Source: Bordetella parapertussis (lineage in GTDB: Bacteria > Pseudomonadota > Gammaproteobacteria > Burkholderiales > Burkholderiaceae_C). From it: a stretch of DNA of 64,000 nt. Below the pieces are notes generated by a model that did not search any database, was not told the DNA's origin, and saw only the letters and a list, made by a program, of their open reading frames with translations. Made by a program: the position numbers and the translations under genes. Shown here in pieces: positions 60,461 to 64,000 of this stretch. Position 1 is the stretch's first letter. Each line of letters opens with the position of its first letter. The stretch covers positions 62,001 through 126,000 of the forward strand of contig CAMDXA010000002.1 of assembly GCA_945878065.1 (NCBI GenBank), written 5' to 3'.

Positions 60461-61565
60461 ATGGACGCAGAACGTATCAACAGCATCGGAAATTTACTGG
60501 TCGATTTGGGTGCTCGCACCCTCGATCTACGGGGGTATCTTTGACTACGATGCCAAAGCAGAACGACTGAGAACCGTCAACGCATCGCTGGAAGACCCTG
60601 CGGTATGGAATGACCCCAAAAAAGCGCAAGAACTCGGCAAAGAAAAAAAATCGCTGGATGATATTGTGCTGGCGCTGGGTCGACTGACGCAAGAAATCGA
60701 AGACAACACTGAACTCTTTGAGATGAGCCGCGCTGACAGCGACGAAGCCGGACTTGTCACCATTGAAGAAGACACGCAGCGCATACAGGCTGAAATTGAG
60801 AAGCTGGAATTTCGCCGCATGTTCAACAACCCGGCCGATCCGCTCAATGCTTTTCTGGACATACAAGCAGGTGCCGGTGGTACCGAGGCCTGTGATTGGG
60901 CCAGCATGTTGCTGCGCCAATATTTGAAATACGCTGAGCGCAAAGGATTCAAAGCCACCTTGGAAGACGAATCCCCTGGCGATGTCGCCGGCATCAAAGG
61001 CGCGACCTTGAAGATTGAAGGCGAATACGCGTTTGGTTTGCTGCGCACCGAAACCGGTGTGCACCGTTTGGTTCGCAAGTCACCGTTCGACTCAGCCGGT
61101 GGGCGGCACACCAGCTTCGCCAGCATTTTTGTCTACCCGGAAATCGATGACTCGATTGAAATCGACATCAACCCGGCGGATGTACGCACCGACACGTTCC
61201 GAGCTAGTGGTGCGGGTGGCCAGCACATCAACAAAACTGATTCAGCGGTGCGCTTGACGCACCTTCCCACTGGTATCGTGGTGCAGTGCCAAGACGGTCG
61301 CAGCCAGCACAGCAACCGCGATGTCGCCTGGAAACGCTTGCGTTCCCGTTTGTACGATTTTGAAATGCGCAAACGCATGGAAGCGCAACAAAAACTGGAA
61401 GACACCAAAACCGATGTGGGCTGGGGCCACCAAATCCGCAGCTATGTGCTGGACCAAAGCCGCATCAAAGACCTGCGCACCAATGTCGAAATCAGCAACA
61501 CCCAGAAAGTGCTGGACGGCGATCTGGACACTTTCATCGAAGCCTCACTCAAACAAGGTGTTTGA
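60461..61565 (+). CDS. prfB: Peptide chain release factor 2, with programmed +1 frameshift
   Basis: Recognises UGA and UAA stops and triggers release. The reading frame is join(60461..60541, 60543..61565), 367 aa. The first 27 codons ([20 protein letters not shown]...GYL) end at an in-frame TGA (60542-60544). The ribosome must slip +1 from CTT to read GAC and continue [19 protein letters not shown]. The GGGGG-TAT-CTT-TGA-C context is the classical RF2 slip site with its internal Shine-Dalgarno. Release signatures are SPF at residues 207-209 (stop recognition) and GGQ at 252-254 (hydrolysis). Confidence 0.97.
60530..60545 (+). promoter_or_regulatory. prfB autoregulatory frameshift site
   Basis: GGGGG (60531-60535) acts as a Shine-Dalgarno-like stretch 3 nt before the slippery CTT (60539-60541), followed by TGA C. 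When RF2 is scarce, the ribosome pauses at TGA and slips +1; when RF2 is plentiful, a 27-aa peptide is released. Confidence 0.95.
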
Positions 61566-61598
61566 GGGGCTAAGCAACCGTTATCGGAGAATTCCCCC

Positions 61599-64000
61599 AT
61601 GTTTCGTGAAGGCCAGGCCGTGATCACTCGGCGCGAAGACTACCAAGCCCCCGGCTTCTGGATCGACAACGTTGATTTGGTGTTTGACTTGGACCCGCTC
61701 AAAACCCGCGTCCTCAACACCATGCTGGTAAGGCGCAATCCAGAGGTTGCCGCACAAGCGTTGCGTCTGGACGGCGAAGACCTCAACCTGTCCCGCGTGC
61801 TCGTTAACGGTCAAGGCACTTCTTTCAAAATAGATGGCGAGCAATTGGTGCTTGAAAACCTGCCAGAAGGCACAGAGCCTTTCAAGCTGGAAATTTTCAC
61901 CACCTGCAACCCGTCCAAAAATACCCAACTCAGCGGCTTGTATGTCAGCCAAGATTCCTTCTTCACGCAATGCGAAGCGCAAGGCTTTAGACGCATCAGT
62001 TATTTTCTTGACCGACCCGATGTGATGTCTGTTTTTAGCGTGACCTTGCGTGCTGACAAACTGTCCTACCCAGTGCTTTTGTCCAACGGAAATCTGGTGG
62101 AGAAAGGCGAATTGGAAGATGGTCGGCATTTTGCGAAATGGGTAGACCCACACCATAAACCCAGCTACCTTTTTGCGCTGGTGGCTGGCAAACTGGTTTG
62201 CCGTGAACAACGCATCACCGCGCGCAACGGCAAAGAACATGTGTTGCAAATTTATGTGCGATCGGGTGACTTGGACAAGACCGACCATGCCATGCAATCC
62301 TTGATGGCCAGCATCGCTTGGGACGAAGCACGCTTTGGATTGAGTCTGGATTTAGAACGCTTCATGGTGGTGGCGACTTCGGACTTCAACATGGGTGCCA
62401 TGGAAAACAAAGGTTTGAATATTTTCAACACCAAATATGTTCTGGCCAGCCCCTCCACTGCCACCGACCAAGACTACGCCAATATAGAAAGCGTGGTGGG
62501 CCATGAATATTTTCACAACTGGACCGGCAACCGTATCACCTGTCGCGATTGGTTTCAGTTGTCGTTGAAAGAAGGCCTGACCGTTTTTCGCGACCAAGAG
62601 TTCAGCCAAGACCTGTGTGGCTCGGCATCTGCCCGCGCGGTCAAACGCATCGAAGACGTCCGTTTATTGCGCACGGTGCAATTTGCCGAAGACGCTGGAC
62701 CCATGGCGCACCCGGTTCGCCCCGACAGTTATATGGAGATCAACAATTTCTACACTGTCACGATTTACGAAAAAGGCGCTGAAATTGTCCGCATGATGCA
62801 AACCTTGGTCGGGCGTGACGGTTTCGCCATGGGCATGAAGCTTTACTTTCAACGACACGACGGCCAAGCCGTGACCTGCGATGAATTTGTTCAGGCCATT
62901 GCAGATGCCAACCCCACCACCGAGCTATACAAGCAACTCGACATATTTAAGCGCTGGTATGCGCAATCGGGCACACCCAAGGTAGATGTGCAAATGTCGC
63001 ATGACCTCAACACCCAGCGCCTGACGTTGCACTTCACACAAAGTTGCCCCGCTACACCCGGTCAGTTGCACAAACTTCCTTTTCTCATCCCTGTTCAATT
63101 TGGCTTACTCAATGAAAATGGGCAATCGGTCTTGCCCGAGCAATTGTTGGTGCTGGGCGATGCCGAGCACACCTTGGTGATTGAAAACATAGCGTCACCC
63201 GCGATTCCGTCTTTGCTGCGTGGATTCAGTGCGCCGGTGCAATTGCAGTTCCCACACAACCAGGCGCAATTGCTGGTCCTTCTCGCACATGACACCGATG
63301 CATTCAACCGCTGGGAAGCCTCACAACGCTTGTATTTGGCGGCGGCCGTGCAGGCAATGGCGCAAGACGCTATTTCTGATGCTTTGCTGTCTGAAGAATT
63401 CATCAGCGGTTTGCGTCAAGTGCTGCGCCATCCAGAGCTGGATGCCGCATTCAAAGAACTTGTGCTGACACCCCCGAGCGAAAGTTATATCGCCGAACAA
63501 GTCTCGGTGGTTGATCCGCAAAAAATCCATCAGTTACGTGAAACCATGCGCCTACAAATTGCGCTTGATATGCAAGATGACTGGTCATGGGCTTATGCAC
63601 ACCATCGTGTCAAAGGCGAATACTCGCCGGACGCTGCGTCTAGCGGACTTCGCGCTCTACAAGGTTTGGCATTGAACTACCTGTGCCTTGCCGGTCAATA
63701 CCAGCACGATGACCGTTGGGCACACCAAGCCCTAGAAGCCTTCACCCGCGCCCACAACATGACCGAGCGTATGCTCGCATTGCAAGCCTTGGTGTCAGTC
63801 AACCACCCCTTGGCCGCACAAGCCCTAGCTTCATTTCACCATCAGTTCAGGCATGAAGAATTGGTTTTGGACAAATGGTTTTCCGTACAAGCCTCTGCCT
63901 GCGATCACGACGGTCATGTGCTTGGACGAGTGCGTCAATTGATACAACACCCTGACTTTCAAATTCGCAACCCCAACCGCGCTCGCAGTTTGGTGTCTAG
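61599..64000 (+). CDS. pepN: Aminopeptidase N (M1 family), 3' end outside window
   Basis: A zinc aminopeptidase that trims N-terminal residues in peptide catabolism. About 800 residues are present and the frame is open at base 64000; the family runs to about 870-890. The exopeptidase motif GAMEN is at residues 266-270. The zinc site is HEYFH (His302, His306) in VVGHEYFHNWTGNR, with the downstream Glu in SLKEGLTVFRDQ. The C-terminal helical domain follows. TCGGAGAA precedes the ATG. It is 33 bp after prfB in the same direction. Confidence 0.97.
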   Translation, partial: MFREGQAVITRREDYQAPGFWIDNVDLVFDLDPLKTRVLNTMLVRRNPEVAAQALRLDGEDLNLSRVLVNGQGTSFKIDGEQLVLENLPEGTEPFKLEIFTTCNPSKNTQLSGLYVSQDSFFTQCEAQGFRRISYFLDRPDVMSVFSVTLRADKLSYPVLLSNGNLVEKGELEDGRHFAKWVDPHHKPSYLFALVAGKLVCREQRITARNGKEHVLQIYVRSGDLDKTDHAMQSLMASIAWDEARFGLSLDLERFMVVATSDFNMGAMENKGLNIFNTKYVLASPSTATDQDYANIESVVGHEYFHNWTGNRITCRDWFQLSLKEGLTVFRDQEFSQDLCGSASARAVKRIEDVRLLRTVQFAEDAGPMAHPVRPDSYMEINNFYTVTIYEKGAEIVRMMQTLVGRDGFAMGMKLYFQRHDGQAVTCDEFVQAIADANPTTELYKQLDIFKRWYAQSGTPKVDVQMSHDLNTQRLTLHFTQSCPATPGQLHKLPFLIPVQFGLLNENGQSVLPEQLLVLGDAEHTLVIENIASPAIPSLLRGFSAPVQLQFPHNQAQLLVLLAHDTDAFNRWEASQRLYLAAAVQAMAQDAISDALLSEEFISGLRQVLRHPELDAAFKELVLTPPSESYIAEQVSVVDPQKIHQLRETMRLQIALDMQDDWSWAYAHHRVKGEYSPDAASSGLRALQGLALNYLCLAGQYQHDDRWAHQALEAFTRAHNMTERMLALQALVSVNHPLAAQALASFHHQFRHEELVLDKWFSVQASACDHDGHVLGRVRQLIQHPDFQIRNPNRARSLVS

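Overview
The window is ordinary chromosomal core of a Burkholderiales betaproteobacterium, most like the Comamonadaceae. The evidence is the gene order pyrG-kdsA-eno-ftsB, the order rpsO-pnp-tpiA-secG-tRNA-Leu-nuoA..N with a separate nuoC, a Bug-type solute-binding protein, and proteins that read like Comamonadaceae orthologues. This placement rests on gene content and order; no search was run. Genes are dense and many neighbours overlap by 1-8 bp (ATGA, TGATG). I see no prophage, insertion sequence, CRISPR array or recognisable defence island apart from one VapBC-type toxin-antitoxin pair.

Layout. 1-12.9 kb: the 5' end of a uL16 hydroxylase gene, a SlyD-like prolyl isomerase, dut-coaBC, then divergent pyrG-kdsA-eno-ftsB plus a small unknown protein. 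These are followed by hslO and a gamma-carbonic anhydrase on the minus strand, a DUF455 ferritin-like protein, the overlapping murB-bug-xerD group and yajQ. 12.9-13.36 kb: the only long non-coding stretch, holding a REP-like quasi-palindrome, a hairpin and 3.4 copies of a 52-53 bp tandem repeat. 13.4-21.3 kb: plsY, an aldo-keto reductase, an SDR, a DEAD-box helicase, an acyl-CoA synthetase, a hydrolase and a YhiN-type flavoprotein. 21.3-33.9 kb: rpsU-yqeY, an orphan PotA-like ATPase, pmbA, darP-mog, an unknown gene, cysE, trmJ, suhB, mutS, a hydrolase, uppP and a DUF2306 membrane protein.

33.9-37.9 kb: vapBC, glnS, a nitroreductase, a 47-aa basic protein and a DUF1178 protein. 37.9-56.3 kb: one minus-strand block running rpsO, pnp, tpiA, secG, tRNA-Leu(GAG), nuoA-N. 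It combines ribosome and RNA-decay genes, glycolysis, secretion and the whole of respiratory complex I. 56.4-64 kb: an aminotransferase and tsaD, then divergent ybiB-cobA-prfB-pepN. prfB carries the classical +1 programmed frameshift, and pepN runs off the window.

The genes serve housekeeping: nucleotides (pyrG, dut), CoA (coaBC), envelope (kdsA, murB, uppP, plsY), division (ftsB), translation and tRNA modification (glnS, prfB, tsaD, trmJ, rpsU, rpsO, darP), repair and recombination (mutS, xerD) and energy (eno, tpiA, nuo). I found no convincing new multi-gene system. The best candidates for undescribed biology are the 53-bp repeat array, the ftsB-linked small protein, the 47-aa protein and several leader or intergenic hairpins, notably between rpsO and pnp and upstream of suhB.
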